A stretch of DNA of 64,000 bases from Caldilineaceae bacterium. GTDB lineage: Bacteria; Chloroflexota; Anaerolineae; Caldilineales; Caldilineaceae. Under the pieces are notes generated by a model, which saw nothing but the letters and a program-made list of their open reading frames with translations, made no database searches and had not been told where the DNA came from. How positions within the stretch are numbered: the stretch's first letter is position 1; every line of letters begins with the position of its first letter. The translations under genes were made by a program, and so were the position numbers. Positions 37,111 through 45,818 of this stretch are shown piece after piece. The stretch is taken from NCBI GenBank assembly GCA_022842065.1, contig JALHQH010000012.1:1-64000 (forward strand). The letters run 5' to 3'.

Positions 37111-37183
37111 GTTTGATCCCGCGACTGGGTTTTGAATAGGCAACGCTAGCTATAGATGTTTCAATCCCGCGGCTGGGTTTTAC
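37111..37183 (-). ncRNA. Two degenerate CRISPR repeats and pseudo-spacer (CreR-like crRNA)
   Basis: Minus strand. The first repeat (37183-37158) keeps CCCAGCCGCGGGATTGAAAC, i.e. the Cas6 hairpin (CCC/GGG) and the exact 8-nt handle ATTGAAAC of the main array. The second (37133-37111) keeps CCCAGTCGCGGGATCAAAC. The 5' halves of both are diverged. Between them lie about 24 nt starting ATCTATAGCTAGCGTTG. The first 11 nt are identical to the plus strand at 37344-37354, and 16 of the first 17 match. The period is 47 bp against ~72 in the array, so this is not a normal mini-array. It fits a crRNA-like guide that directs the I-D effector to the cas operon. No clear promoter was identified. Confidence 0.75.
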
Positions 37184-37275
37184 GAAACACTGTGCTACTA
37201 CAAAGTAGAACACAATTGCTGCGAAAAGCCTAGTTTCACTACTATACTTCATTTTTTTATAAAAATACAAATGAG

Positions 37276-37297
37276 CAAGTTACATAAGAGTAACTTG
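37276..37297. promoter_or_regulatory. Palindromic operator candidate in the cas operon promoter
   Basis: CAAGTTAC (37276-37283) and GTAACTTG (37290-37297) are perfect 8-bp inverted repeats separated by ATAAGA. The right arm overlaps the predicted -35 box of the cas operon. It is a plausible site for the operon-encoded WYL protein or another dimeric repressor. Confidence 0.55.
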
Positions 37298-37323
37298 CGT
37301 CGATCTAAATTATGTGCTACGCT
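37295..37323 (+). promoter_or_regulatory. Predicted promoter of the effector cas operon
   Basis: -35 TTGCGT (37295-37300), 17-nt spacer, -10 TACGCT (37318-37323). The start would be near 37330, placing the pseudo-spacer target at about +11 to +30. The boxes are moderate matches, as expected for a regulated promoter. Confidence 0.45.
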
Positions 37324-37340
37324 CTGTGACAGGAATTCAG

Positions 37341-37360
37341 GTTATCTATAGCTAACGTTG
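37341..37360 (+). promoter_or_regulatory. Target site of the crRNA-like RNA, with GTT PAM
   Basis: GTT (37341-37343) is followed by ATCTATAGCTAACGTTG (37344-37360), equal to the first 17 nt of the pseudo-spacer except position 12. Beyond position 17 the match is at chance level. GTN on the 5' side is the PAM known for type I-D. A full seed with a short total match would allow binding but not cleavage. It lies 22 nt upstream of the first start codon of the operon. Confidence 0.75.
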
Positions 37361-37381
37361 ATTGTACCGAGGGGGCGATAG

Positions 37382-37717
37382 TTGATTCATACCATTTTTT
37401 GTAATCCACATGCTAACATCGCTGCTTCTTCGATCACTGATCAATCTTCCATTCAAGAAACGTTTGACCCTATACCATTTGATGCCATTATACCACTCAT
37501 CGAAGAAACCTGGAAAGACGAAGAAAACGCTTACGGTGAACATTACGACAGACGGTATAGTGAGCTTTCTATACATGCAGCCAAGCTAAGACGACAACGG
37601 CAAAGATGCAGTGACCCTGGGCAATACCAGCAGATCGAACAAGAGTTGGCTGATGTAGAAGCAGAACTGTGTGAAATTTCGCTTAAATTTGATGAACCGA
37701 CTGAATATCCTCTTTAA
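37382..37717 (+). CDS. Unknown 111-residue protein, first gene of the cas operon
   Basis: Not recognised. It starts with TTG behind a strong ribosome site (GAGGGGG, 6-7 nt upstream). The second half is highly charged and helical (SELSIHAAKLRRQRQRC, then QYQQIEQELADVEAELCEISL), likely a coiled coil. It has no membrane segment or zinc cluster. It is 15 nt ahead of the WYL gene and downstream of the operator and guide target, so it is co-regulated with the effector. A regulatory or accessory role in the I-D system is possible. Few Cas loci carry such a first gene. Confidence 0.65.
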   Translation: MIHTIFCNPHANIAASSITDQSSIQETFDPIPFDAIIPLIEETWKDEENAYGEHYDRRYSELSIHAAKLRRQRQRCSDPGQYQQIEQELADVEAELCEISLKFDEPTEYPL

Positions 37718-37732
37718 GGTTTGAGGTGCGCT

Positions 37733-38764
37733 ATGACTACACATAAGCAACGTCTGATACGTAGCTTGGGCATTTTACGCCGTCTGCAAGTTGGTACCGC
37801 AGATCGTCAAGCACTGATTGATCATGTCCAAAGTGAATGCGACCCACTCGCGTATGAAGCAGATAGTGAGCGCGCTGTCGAAAGCCTGCTGGCACGCGAT
37901 ATTAAATTTTTACGCGAAAATCTCTTCGTCAACATTCCCAACGTCGACCGGAGTACCAATCTCTATGAAATTGTAGATTTCGGGGACTTTCGCCCTCTTT
38001 GCCTAACTGAGGCCGAACTCGACGCTTTAATGACGTTGCAACAAAGTTTCCAACCCGGCGCGCCCCATAGTGAAGCTATTACCGATTTTCTGGGGCGTAT
38101 TGCAAAGCTCCTGCCCACACCACAACAAAAAGCACTTACGAGCAAACAAGCCCGTCTACGGCTTGACTTACGCCGCCGCGATGGTGAGACAATTGCACCG
38201 CTTGTCCAGCGTACCGTAGACAAAGCTATCCGCGAGAAACGCCATTTGCAATTCGCCTACCGCACTGCTGGACAAGGAGATGGTCAGCCGCGCATCCATG
38301 AAGTGCAACCGGATCATCAATTCTTCGACCCTAGCCGCGGCCATTTATATTTGGAGGCTTACTGGTTGACTTCAGATGGACCAGCCGGCAAATACAAACA
38401 GGGGCGTTGGCAGGCCTTCCGCATAGACCGCATCTTGGCCGACGATAATTTACGGGTGCTGTCACAAAAATTACCGCCTACTTTACCCCGCCGTCCACGC
38501 CATCAACTCGAATATTGGCTATCGCCGCAGATTGCTCGTTTGGGTCAGGTGACGCGCCATTTTGAGGAGATGGCAGTCCATGAGACCGATGCCGATGATT
38601 GGGTACGGGTGACGGGAGTAGCGGATAATCTCTTTCAGGCCACCCGCCTGCTATTAGGCTACGGCCCGAATTGCCGCGTCACCGGCGGGATGGAGGCCAA
38701 ACGCGAGATGGAAAAGTTGGTTCAAGAAATGGCGGCGGTGTACGGTTTGGCGGTGCAGGAATGA
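37733..38764 (+). CDS. WYL-domain transcriptional regulator in the cas operon (paralog 2)
   Basis: A 343-residue paralog of the protein at 35669. N-terminal HTH (LIRSLGILRRLQVGTADRQAL, then ARDIKFLRENLFVNI) and a WYL domain (LQFAYRTAGQGDGQPRIHEVQPD, RGHLYLEAYW) are followed by the same C-terminal block GYGPNCRVTGGMEAKREM. WYL proteins commonly regulate CRISPR-Cas operons; this one probably controls its own operon, perhaps at the palindrome 37276-37297. The ATG at 37733 is preferred over an in-frame TTG at 37721. Confidence 0.88.
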   Translation: MTTHKQRLIRSLGILRRLQVGTADRQALIDHVQSECDPLAYEADSERAVESLLARDIKFLRENLFVNIPNVDRSTNLYEIVDFGDFRPLCLTEAELDALMTLQQSFQPGAPHSEAITDFLGRIAKLLPTPQQKALTSKQARLRLDLRRRDGETIAPLVQRTVDKAIREKRHLQFAYRTAGQGDGQPRIHEVQPDHQFFDPSRGHLYLEAYWLTSDGPAGKYKQGRWQAFRIDRILADDNLRVLSQKLPPTLPRRPRHQLEYWLSPQIARLGQVTRHFEEMAVHETDADDWVRVTGVADNLFQATRLLLGYGPNCRVTGGMEAKREMEKLVQEMAAVYGLAVQE

Positions 38765-38766
38765 AG

Positions 38767-38792
38767 AGCTTCCGCGGTTTTCTGCGGAAGCT
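38767..38792 (+). promoter_or_regulatory. Hairpin between the WYL gene and cas10d
   Basis: AGCTTCCGC (38767-38775) pairs exactly with GCGGAAGCT (38784-38792). No T-run follows. It could tune expression of the downstream effector genes or protect mRNA ends. Confidence 0.45.
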
Positions 38793-38843
38793 GTGTGCGA
38801 GAATAAAAATGTGGATAGTTGATCAAAACAAAGGAGCGTGTGC

Positions 38844-41687
38844 ATGGCCTTAGACTTAAAAAATATCTTACTCAAATTCAGTGGGCCACCGGATGATGTG
38901 CTTGGTGATTATATCAACCACATCGCTAATGGTGGATTAACCCGCTACCGCCGCATTGTACAGTGGGGGAACAAGGATGGCCAGCCGCTCTATGCGCATG
39001 TGATCGATTTGGTCTTTACCTTTGCGCGACTGGCTGAGATGTTGCATCTGACACCAATTGAACAACGCGTCGTGATGCTTGCCCTCAGCGCACACGACAT
39101 TAACAAAGTGCTGGGCGAGGATCGTCCGTTACGCTTTGCCGACCAGGCTAGGCCAGAACATGTTGCGCCTGAATTGGAGCGGCTGGGCGCAGATGGTTTC
39201 TTTCCGGCTTGGCGTGAATACATTGAAGATATTTGCGCCTTGATCCGGGCGCATGGCGGCCACTATCACCATGCTGGCATTTTGCTGGATGTACGCAAAA
39301 CGCAAGATGATCGCTTTGCATTGGGTGGTGAACGTGTTCGTCAATTAAGTAAACTGATGAAGGCGTTCGATACCCTTGACCTCTCGCACACCCTAAATGA
39401 ACAGCAGCATAAGCAGAGCTTTATCAGCCATCTCAATGGGTTTAGTGACACACAATATCAGCTTGTCAGCCATACCATTGCTGAACAACGGGGCATCCTG
39501 AGTAATGTCTTGCACAATCGGCTCGCCGAATTTATGCAACGCAGAAAGCAGGCACATCCCTTACTTTACTATCCTGATGGGGTGGTTTATCTGGTCGAAC
39601 AAGGGCAGTCAGTCCAAGTGACCGACGATGATTATCGACAAATTGCCGAAAAGTTTGCTGCTTTTCTTGAACAACAAATTCAAGGCAAGTGGCGGAGCTT
39701 TGTCAAAGCCGGCAATCAGGGCATCAAGGTCGATGATAAATGTTTGGAATTAGGCGTGCCCTTTGCCGATATGTGGCAAGAGGTCGATAACATTGTCCAA
39801 GGCAAGAATTACGCGGCGATGGATGACATGGAAAGTAAGGCACGTAAGCGATCGACGGAAAGTATTGGGACAACGCAATCCCCTGCGGCAGATCTGGTAC
39901 GCGCAAAATTGGCTGGAGCGCGACTGTTGCCGACGACAAAGGTGCAACTGCGCTTGGGCGAATTGATTCGCACCTATTACATCTTCCTGAGCAAACATTT
40001 GAAGAAACAGGTGAAAGAGCCATGGACGCGCATCTACGATCTTTTAGCCATAGCGGGTGAAACGCGTGCCGTTTACAACTTCTTTGAGATCAACTATGAC
40101 CGCGCTTATCTTGTGGCCGGCGATCTCACCCTAAGTTATGACGATGTTTTTCAGAAGATCGTGGCTGATGGCAGTCAGCTTTTAGGCGACAAAGTGGTTG
40201 AGAGTGTCTGGACACCCATATTGGCCGATTATGTGCGACAGCAAGTGCAATTCTCTTTTCAGATGCCGCCAGCCAACGAGTTGCTGGGGCATTTGCAACG
40301 CTATGTGCAAAGTAATCATCGGCAATCAGCCTTTGGCAGCAGTGCCTTTGACACTGAATTATGGCGGGCCGGTGATGTAACCAAGAGTATCAAAGTCCAG
40401 CAATTTAGCAACCGATTGATGGCGGGGCCAGGTGATCCCGTCAAATATATTGATCCGATCACCAAAGCACAGTTCCTACTAGAGAAGCTTTGTTACGCGC
40501 CGGGCTTTAATGCAATCACTTACTACTTACACATCTACCCCCATGCGTTCTTTAGCGATGCTTATCTCCGCATGTGGCGCGACACGATAGAGAATCTGGC
40601 CAATACCTATCTCGCCGATGAAAAGCTCAATGCCCTTTTTCTCAAAACGGATGACACGCTGCGCGATCTCTTTGCCGGCGCTGACCGTGTTGAATTGGTG
40701 GCTTCGGCGGCCAACAGCAACGGGTTACCTTTGCCTGGCGCGCCAGAGTTGTTGGGCAACCTGTTGATCTGGCCGCTCAACGCGCCGGGCGACAACGATA
40801 CCGCATGCTTTTGGTATGCCTTTACCTGCGCCATTGCTATGCACCATTTTGTTGGTGGACGCGTGGTGCTGACGCGGTCCGCCGTGCCGATCTTGAGCGC
40901 TGAAGAAGCGGCGAACTATGAAATTTTCACTGACGAAATTCCGTTGAGTTTGAGTTCGTTGCTGCGTGAAAATGGTTATAGTTATGAAGCCCTACCCCAC
41001 GTAGAAAAACAACTGGGCGCGCTTTACAACATCTCTCGCGGGGTACGCAGTGATGGCGACGAACTGTTGCCACTGATCCGTAGCTTAAATGATGGTCCGC
41101 TGGGCATCTACTTTGCGGCGGAACGCTTTCTACTCAAGCGGATCAAAAACGACAAGAAAGCCAAAAGTCCGGAATGGCTAACAATCCAACTTGCGCAGAC
41201 GCTTGCCAACGACTTGCGCACCATAACCATCGAACAAGGGGGGGACAAGGTGAACGAAACGATCCAAAAACTGGCGCAACTAGCTTGGGATGGAAACCTG
41301 AGGGGACAATCCTCAGAAAAAAGCTATCCGACAAAAAACGCTTTAATGATGCCTATTGATCACTGTTTCGAGGGAATTCAAGGATGGCAGGAGCCGCAAG
41401 ACAAAGAGACAATTCGAGCAGTTGCGGCAAATAATATCTTTGAGTATCTTTGGCGAATTCGTGACCAAAATATGATTGGCGAGTCAACTCGACGGAAGAT
41501 TAAAACTTTTGTTGATGTGTTTGTTGATGAACTATTTAGTACTGTTTATCGTGAAAATCGAGCGCGACTACTTAATGATGAAAAGCTGATTCGCTCCGCC
41601 TTTCTCTTTCACATTCGCGAGCTTCTAGCCAAACGTTCGGCCGAAAAGGCCGACGAAGCCAAAGCAAAAGCGGACGTTCAATCATAA
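38844..41687 (+). CDS. cas10d: Type I-D large subunit Cas10d (Csc3)
   Basis: A 947-residue signature protein of subtype I-D. It is the large subunit of the DNA-targeting effector and carries the nuclease that in other type I systems belongs to Cas3. The N-terminal HD-type region is visible: His84-Asp85 in LSAHDINKVL and further His residues in HGGHYHHAG near 140. The polymerase-like palm lacks a GGDD motif, as in I-D. It reads into a helical C-terminal part. AAGGAG 7 nt upstream supports the ATG at 38844 over the GTG at 38838. csc2 and csc1 follow directly. Confidence 0.92.
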   Translation: MALDLKNILLKFSGPPDDVLGDYINHIANGGLTRYRRIVQWGNKDGQPLYAHVIDLVFTFARLAEMLHLTPIEQRVVMLALSAHDINKVLGEDRPLRFADQARPEHVAPELERLGADGFFPAWREYIEDICALIRAHGGHYHHAGILLDVRKTQDDRFALGGERVRQLSKLMKAFDTLDLSHTLNEQQHKQSFISHLNGFSDTQYQLVSHTIAEQRGILSNVLHNRLAEFMQRRKQAHPLLYYPDGVVYLVEQGQSVQVTDDDYRQIAEKFAAFLEQQIQGKWRSFVKAGNQGIKVDDKCLELGVPFADMWQEVDNIVQGKNYAAMDDMESKARKRSTESIGTTQSPAADLVRAKLAGARLLPTTKVQLRLGELIRTYYIFLSKHLKKQVKEPWTRIYDLLAIAGETRAVYNFFEINYDRAYLVAGDLTLSYDDVFQKIVADGSQLLGDKVVESVWTPILADYVRQQVQFSFQMPPANELLGHLQRYVQSNHRQSAFGSSAFDTELWRAGDVTKSIKVQQFSNRLMAGPGDPVKYIDPITKAQFLLEKLCYAPGFNAITYYLHIYPHAFFSDAYLRMWRDTIENLANTYLADEKLNALFLKTDDTLRDLFAGADRVELVASAANSNGLPLPGAPELLGNLLIWPLNAPGDNDTACFWYAFTCAIAMHHFVGGRVVLTRSAVPILSAEEAANYEIFTDEIPLSLSSLLRENGYSYEALPHVEKQLGALYNISRGVRSDGDELLPLIRSLNDGPLGIYFAAERFLLKRIKNDKKAKSPEWLTIQLAQTLANDLRTITIEQGGDKVNETIQKLAQLAWDGNLRGQSSEKSYPTKNALMMPIDHCFEGIQGWQEPQDKETIRAVAANNIFEYLWRIRDQNMIGESTRRKIKTFVDVFVDELFSTVYRENRARLLNDEKLIRSAFLFHIRELLAKRSAEKADEAKAKADVQS

Positions 41688-41719
41688 TTATCTCTCATTA
41701 ACAATTAGGAGCAATTTTC

Positions 41720-42685
41720 ATGCAGACGCTACAAAAATATGCGAATTACCTTCCCACCCGTTATAGCGCTTACCCACGCGGTTATTATGTCAGCCTGGTT
41801 TTGTTGCGCAAAGTCGAAGGTGAAGCCATCTTCCGCACAGAAGGCAGTGGTGAACCGCTCAACCGTGAATTTGTCCATGCCGGTATTGGCGATAGCACAC
41901 CAGTGATTCCACGGGTGGTAATCAGCAAACGCAAGCAGACTGCTGTGGAACGGCGCACTGGGCGTGAATTGTTACGCCGTGCCGGTTTAATCGCGGAAGA
42001 AGCTGGTATTAACGAGGGTGAACCAGATACTGACAGTATCGATTCAATGGTCTATGGATATGCAGTAACAAAAGGTAATAGTGGTGGTGCACAGAAATCG
42101 AGGGTAATTACCGATGATGCATTTACGATTCTGCCAGCGACCCAAGTCGTGGGCAAACGGCAATTTAATGGTGTTTTTGAAGATGGAACAATGCGTAACC
42201 CTAAAGATGGAAGTGCATCAAACAGCTTAGGCACCGACGAATATGTGCGCCCAGAGACGCACTTTGTGGACATTGAGACGCTCAAAGATGTGACCCCCGG
42301 CGAGTTCGTTTATGTGTTGGGCAATATCCTGCGCACTAGTCGTTATGGTGCGATTTCAAGTCGTGTGGGCAAGATCAAGAACGAAGTGGTTGCCTGTATC
42401 TTTAGCGATTGCGAACTCTTTAGCAATCTGGAATTGACCCAACGCGTCTGGGATCTGTTGCCCAAAAATGGCGATGCGCCTGATTTCCCGCTTGGCGATG
42501 AGGCCGTGCGCGGCGCACTCCAAACCGCGATCAGCACGTTACAAAAACAGGTCGTTGGGCGCGTGATCCCGATGAGTGTAGGTGATCTGGCCGCACTGCT
42601 GACCGAAGTGCAGGCGCTGTACGCCGATGAAACCGCCCTCCAAACGCTGGTGAGTGAAGTGCAAGCCGCCTATAAGAGCAAATAA
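41720..42685 (+). CDS. csc2: Type I-D backbone subunit Csc2 (Cas7d)
   Basis: A 321-residue Cas7-type protein that polymerises along the crRNA in the I-D effector. Recognisable family features are the start TRYSAYPRGYYVSLVLLRKVEGEAIFRTEGSGE and the central RPETHFVDIETLKDVTPGEFVYVLGNILRTSRYGAISSRVG, written here only in part. The region around residues 90-160 is the variable finger. Its position between cas10d and csc1 is the standard order. AGGAG precedes the ATG. Confidence 0.92.
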   Translation: MQTLQKYANYLPTRYSAYPRGYYVSLVLLRKVEGEAIFRTEGSGEPLNREFVHAGIGDSTPVIPRVVISKRKQTAVERRTGRELLRRAGLIAEEAGINEGEPDTDSIDSMVYGYAVTKGNSGGAQKSRVITDDAFTILPATQVVGKRQFNGVFEDGTMRNPKDGSASNSLGTDEYVRPETHFVDIETLKDVTPGEFVYVLGNILRTSRYGAISSRVGKIKNEVVACIFSDCELFSNLELTQRVWDLLPKNGDAPDFPLGDEAVRGALQTAISTLQKQVVGRVIPMSVGDLAALLTEVQALYADETALQTLVSEVQAAYKSK

Positions 42686-42700
42686 CCCATAGGAGGGACG

Positions 42701-43480
42701 ATGCAGATCCTGCGCTGTGACTTGACCCTACTAGAGAATACCTTTTTCTCCAGCCGAGAAGTTGGCAATTTTTACCAAACCGAACCGGTGATTGGCAACT
42801 ATGCGCTCGCTTATGCGCTGGGGCTGGCGGTTGCCCCTTATGAAAATCGGGGGGAAATTCGCTATGCCGAAGACTTGGGGGCGCTCAACCAGCGGGGGAT
42901 TTATGTCACCCCGGCACAGATTATTGGCCAAGCGCGCTTCAAGATCGAACAGTTCAATGCCATGACTGACAGTTACTGGTATGCGATGGGCAACAATGCT
43001 TTGATCACAAAACCCGATGGCTGGGATACCGAACAAAGTGGCTCGGCCTGGTATATCGTCGAACGGGCAACCGGCCGGCGAAAAAAGATCGGAACCAGTA
43101 ATCGCCCCCAAATCGGGCGGATCAAGATGTTAGGGATCGGCAACCAAGCCCGCTGTTATCTGCTTTATACAGGAGAAAGCCCACGGTTACCAAGCTATAT
43201 CCGCTTGGGCAAATGGAACAGCAAGGCTAAAGTCAGCTTTCAGCCAGTCACTTTTCAAACGGTGCAACTAGACCGCGCAATAGGCACGCCCTTGTTGAAT
43301 CCAGTTGATCTGGCAGAAGCAACCAAGTTACAAACCTTCGATATGATTGGTATTCACCCGGTGCCACTAATCCGTAATGCCATCATCTCCGGCCCCTTCT
43401 ATCGGTTGGCCGATCAGGAGCAGACCTTGTTACCGGTGAATATGTGCTTTGGCGTTGAGGAGGCATATCGTGGCCGTTGA
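42701..43480 (+). CDS. csc1: Type I-D subunit Csc1 (Cas5d)
   Basis: A 259-residue Cas5-type protein that caps the 5' handle of the crRNA in the effector. It begins with MQILRCDLTLLENTFFSSRE, the first strand of the RRM-like fold, and contains NYALAYALGLA. A strong ribosome site (AGGAGGG) lies 3-4 nt upstream. The 3' end overlaps the start of the helicase gene by 11 nt. Confidence 0.9.
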   Translation: MQILRCDLTLLENTFFSSREVGNFYQTEPVIGNYALAYALGLAVAPYENRGEIRYAEDLGALNQRGIYVTPAQIIGQARFKIEQFNAMTDSYWYAMGNNALITKPDGWDTEQSGSAWYIVERATGRRKKIGTSNRPQIGRIKMLGIGNQARCYLLYTGESPRLPSYIRLGKWNSKAKVSFQPVTFQTVQLDRAIGTPLLNPVDLAEATKLQTFDMIGIHPVPLIRNAIISGPFYRLADQEQTLLPVNMCFGVEEAYRGR

Positions 43481-45818
43481 GCTTTATCTACAGGGGCAAA
43501 GCGAAAAGATTGCGCCTGAAAATCCATATGGGATCAAACCGCACTTGCTCTACCACCAGTGGCGCACCGCAGCGGCATTGAAACAATTTCCCCTGGTGAT
43601 GAATGTCTACAATACGGGGACAGGCAAAACGCGCGCCAGTTTATTGCATCTCTTCGACATTCAGCCCAAACGTGATAATCATGTTTTGGTCATTGCTCCC
43701 ACCAATGAGCTATTACACCAACATGTCGCCGACATTCAGGAATTTGTCGCGGCACATGAAAAGCTAAAGTTCCGTGTGGTCGAAGTGAATGCCGCACTCC
43801 TGCGCCAGTTGGCATCACCCGAATTGGCAATAGTAGACCGGCAGGGGGAGCGCTTGACTCGGTTGGTGCGCAATCCACTAGAGTTCAAGCAGCAGCTAGG
43901 CATTCCTGACGCTGACAACCGCACCTTGCCGACGATCTTTGTCACCAATCCTGACCTTTTCTATTACGCGTTCTTCTGGCAGTTCAACGCCAGTGATCAA
44001 CGCAACCTCTTTGAAGAGTTTATTAGCAAGTTCTGCTACATCGTCATTGATGAATTCCATTACTACAACAGCAAACAACTGGCTAACTTCCTCTTTTTCA
44101 TGATCTTGTCCAAAGAACTGGGTTATTTTGAGGAGCGCAACCGCCGGATTTGCTTACTCTCCGCCACGCCAGACACGACAACACAACAATTTCTGGATAG
44201 CATCTTTGGCAAAGAGGGTTGGGCACTACTTTCACCCAACAACGAACCACCCGAAGCTGCCGATCTTCAACAGGTGCCGACCTTATCACCACTGCAATTA
44301 CACATTCAAACCGGCAGCTTAGAAGAATTCGCCACGGCAAGCGCCCAAACGATCAAACAATGGCTAGATCAAGGTCAAGATGGGGCGATGATTTCCAGCG
44401 CGCTGTGGCGGGTAAATAGCGCCTATGCTGCGCTGCGTAGTACCGTTAACGTGCGGCTCATAGGGCGGATCACAGGTGCGCAACCGCTGGCGGAACGCCG
44501 CCAAGATCAACAGAAACGGTTGATCTTGGCAACACCCACCGTTGACATTGGCTACAACTTCATTAAAGCAGATAAAGCACGTCAGAACCTTGATTTTGTC
44601 GTCTTTGATGCCCGTTTTCGTGATGAATTTATCCAACGGCTGGGGCGAGCCGGACGTGTTTTGGGCAAAGCACACACCCAGATTCCGTCACACGCCGTCG
44701 CCTTACTCGACGATGAGTCGCTCAGCCGCTTTACCGTGCTCCAAGGGCAGAGCCTAACGCGCGCTGAACTGCGTAACTTTCTGGAGCAACAGGCGGCCAT
44801 TCCGGCAAAAGATGACTTTGTTGCCTATGTCAAGAGCGGCGGCTTGCTCGAAAATGCCTATCCGCTTTATCGGCTGTCACCCATGTTTGCCAAGGAGGAA
44901 CAGCCGCAGCTTGAAGCACTCTTTGCCGCCGTACAGCAGATCTTTGCTCCTCAAAGTCAACTGCGCTACCAGAGTGTGATGGGTTGTTACAAACGGGCCG
45001 ATGCTATCAATACCTGGTTAGGTGAAGGGAAATATGACAAGAAATTGCTAGGGCAGATCATGGCTGAATATTTGGGTTGGGCGGTCCAGGAAAGCGTCAG
45101 TGCAGAGGATGCCGGTGAAGCCTTACCCTTATTGGAACAGAAAGAAATGGTTGACGTTCGTAACGGTTTTCGGCTCTACTGCGAGATGAAACAGGCGATC
45201 CACCGCGCCCAATTCAATTTCCGCGATAGTTTTAGTGGACCGATCGCGACGATCTTTGATCCTGATCGGCTCTTGTCTAGTGCAGCTACAACAGACTATG
45301 ACTTGATCCATATTGTCCAGAATTACCATTATCGACCTATTCAGCGCGAACTCTTCCAAGGCAAAACAGGGGAGCAGCCGGCTAAAGATGCCATTTGTAT
45401 CCAAATCGACCGCCTGCGCCAGCCCCGTCAACGCATTACGCTAACGTGGCACACCTTGCCGAAACTGGGGCAGATCCGCTGGGATCAAGCAACCTTTACT
45501 CGCTGCTTTGTCAATGGCGCGCCGGTCGCGATTAAAGGCTTAATTATCAAAGCCGATGAACCTCTGCCAGAAGAGTTACGTGGGGTCATTGAAGAACAAT
45601 ACATTCCGACCTTGTTGATACCAAGTGAAAAACGGGGTATCTTACAGCGGGCACTCGCACAACGTCCGGTTTATCCACGAAAATTAACCGTACGCGTGGG
45701 GCAACAAGAGTTAGAATTCGAGGCGATTTTAGGGACAAATGCACTACTCATGTCGCCGCTGCTTTGGTGGATCTTTCAGTTGGATCAGCGCAAAGAGGAG
45801 ACCGCCATTATTTGCTAA
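43470..45818 (+). CDS. cas3: CRISPR helicase Cas3' (type I-D, no HD domain)
   Basis: A 782-residue superfamily 2 helicase that unwinds target DNA after effector binding. Walker A is NTGTGKTRAS, the DEAH-type box reads VIDEFHYY, motif III is LLSATPD and motif VI FIQRLGRAGR. There is no HD nuclease domain, as expected for I-D where HD is in Cas10d. A GTG at 43470 behind GAGGAGG is chosen; the open frame from 43449 would have no such site. It is the last gene of the first cas operon. Confidence 0.9.
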   Translation: MAVELYLQGQSEKIAPENPYGIKPHLLYHQWRTAAALKQFPLVMNVYNTGTGKTRASLLHLFDIQPKRDNHVLVIAPTNELLHQHVADIQEFVAAHEKLKFRVVEVNAALLRQLASPELAIVDRQGERLTRLVRNPLEFKQQLGIPDADNRTLPTIFVTNPDLFYYAFFWQFNASDQRNLFEEFISKFCYIVIDEFHYYNSKQLANFLFFMILSKELGYFEERNRRICLLSATPDTTTQQFLDSIFGKEGWALLSPNNEPPEAADLQQVPTLSPLQLHIQTGSLEEFATASAQTIKQWLDQGQDGAMISSALWRVNSAYAALRSTVNVRLIGRITGAQPLAERRQDQQKRLILATPTVDIGYNFIKADKARQNLDFVVFDARFRDEFIQRLGRAGRVLGKAHTQIPSHAVALLDDESLSRFTVLQGQSLTRAELRNFLEQQAAIPAKDDFVAYVKSGGLLENAYPLYRLSPMFAKEEQPQLEALFAAVQQIFAPQSQLRYQSVMGCYKRADAINTWLGEGKYDKKLLGQIMAEYLGWAVQESVSAEDAGEALPLLEQKEMVDVRNGFRLYCEMKQAIHRAQFNFRDSFSGPIATIFDPDRLLSSAATTDYDLIHIVQNYHYRPIQRELFQGKTGEQPAKDAICIQIDRLRQPRQRITLTWHTLPKLGQIRWDQATFTRCFVNGAPVAIKGLIIKADEPLPEELRGVIEEQYIPTLLIPSEKRGILQRALAQRPVYPRKLTVRVGQQELEFEAILGTNALLMSPLLWWIFQLDQRKEETAIIC

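Noticed and set aside
37111..37183. A normal two-repeat CRISPR mini-array
   Set aside because: The period is 47 bp against about 72 in the main array and the 5' halves of the repeats are lost, so new spacers could not have been inserted in the usual way.
37064..37270. N-terminal extension of the antitoxin-like protein
   Set aside because: The extra frame is the translation of degenerate CRISPR repeats (KPSRGIET twice) and has no ribosome site.
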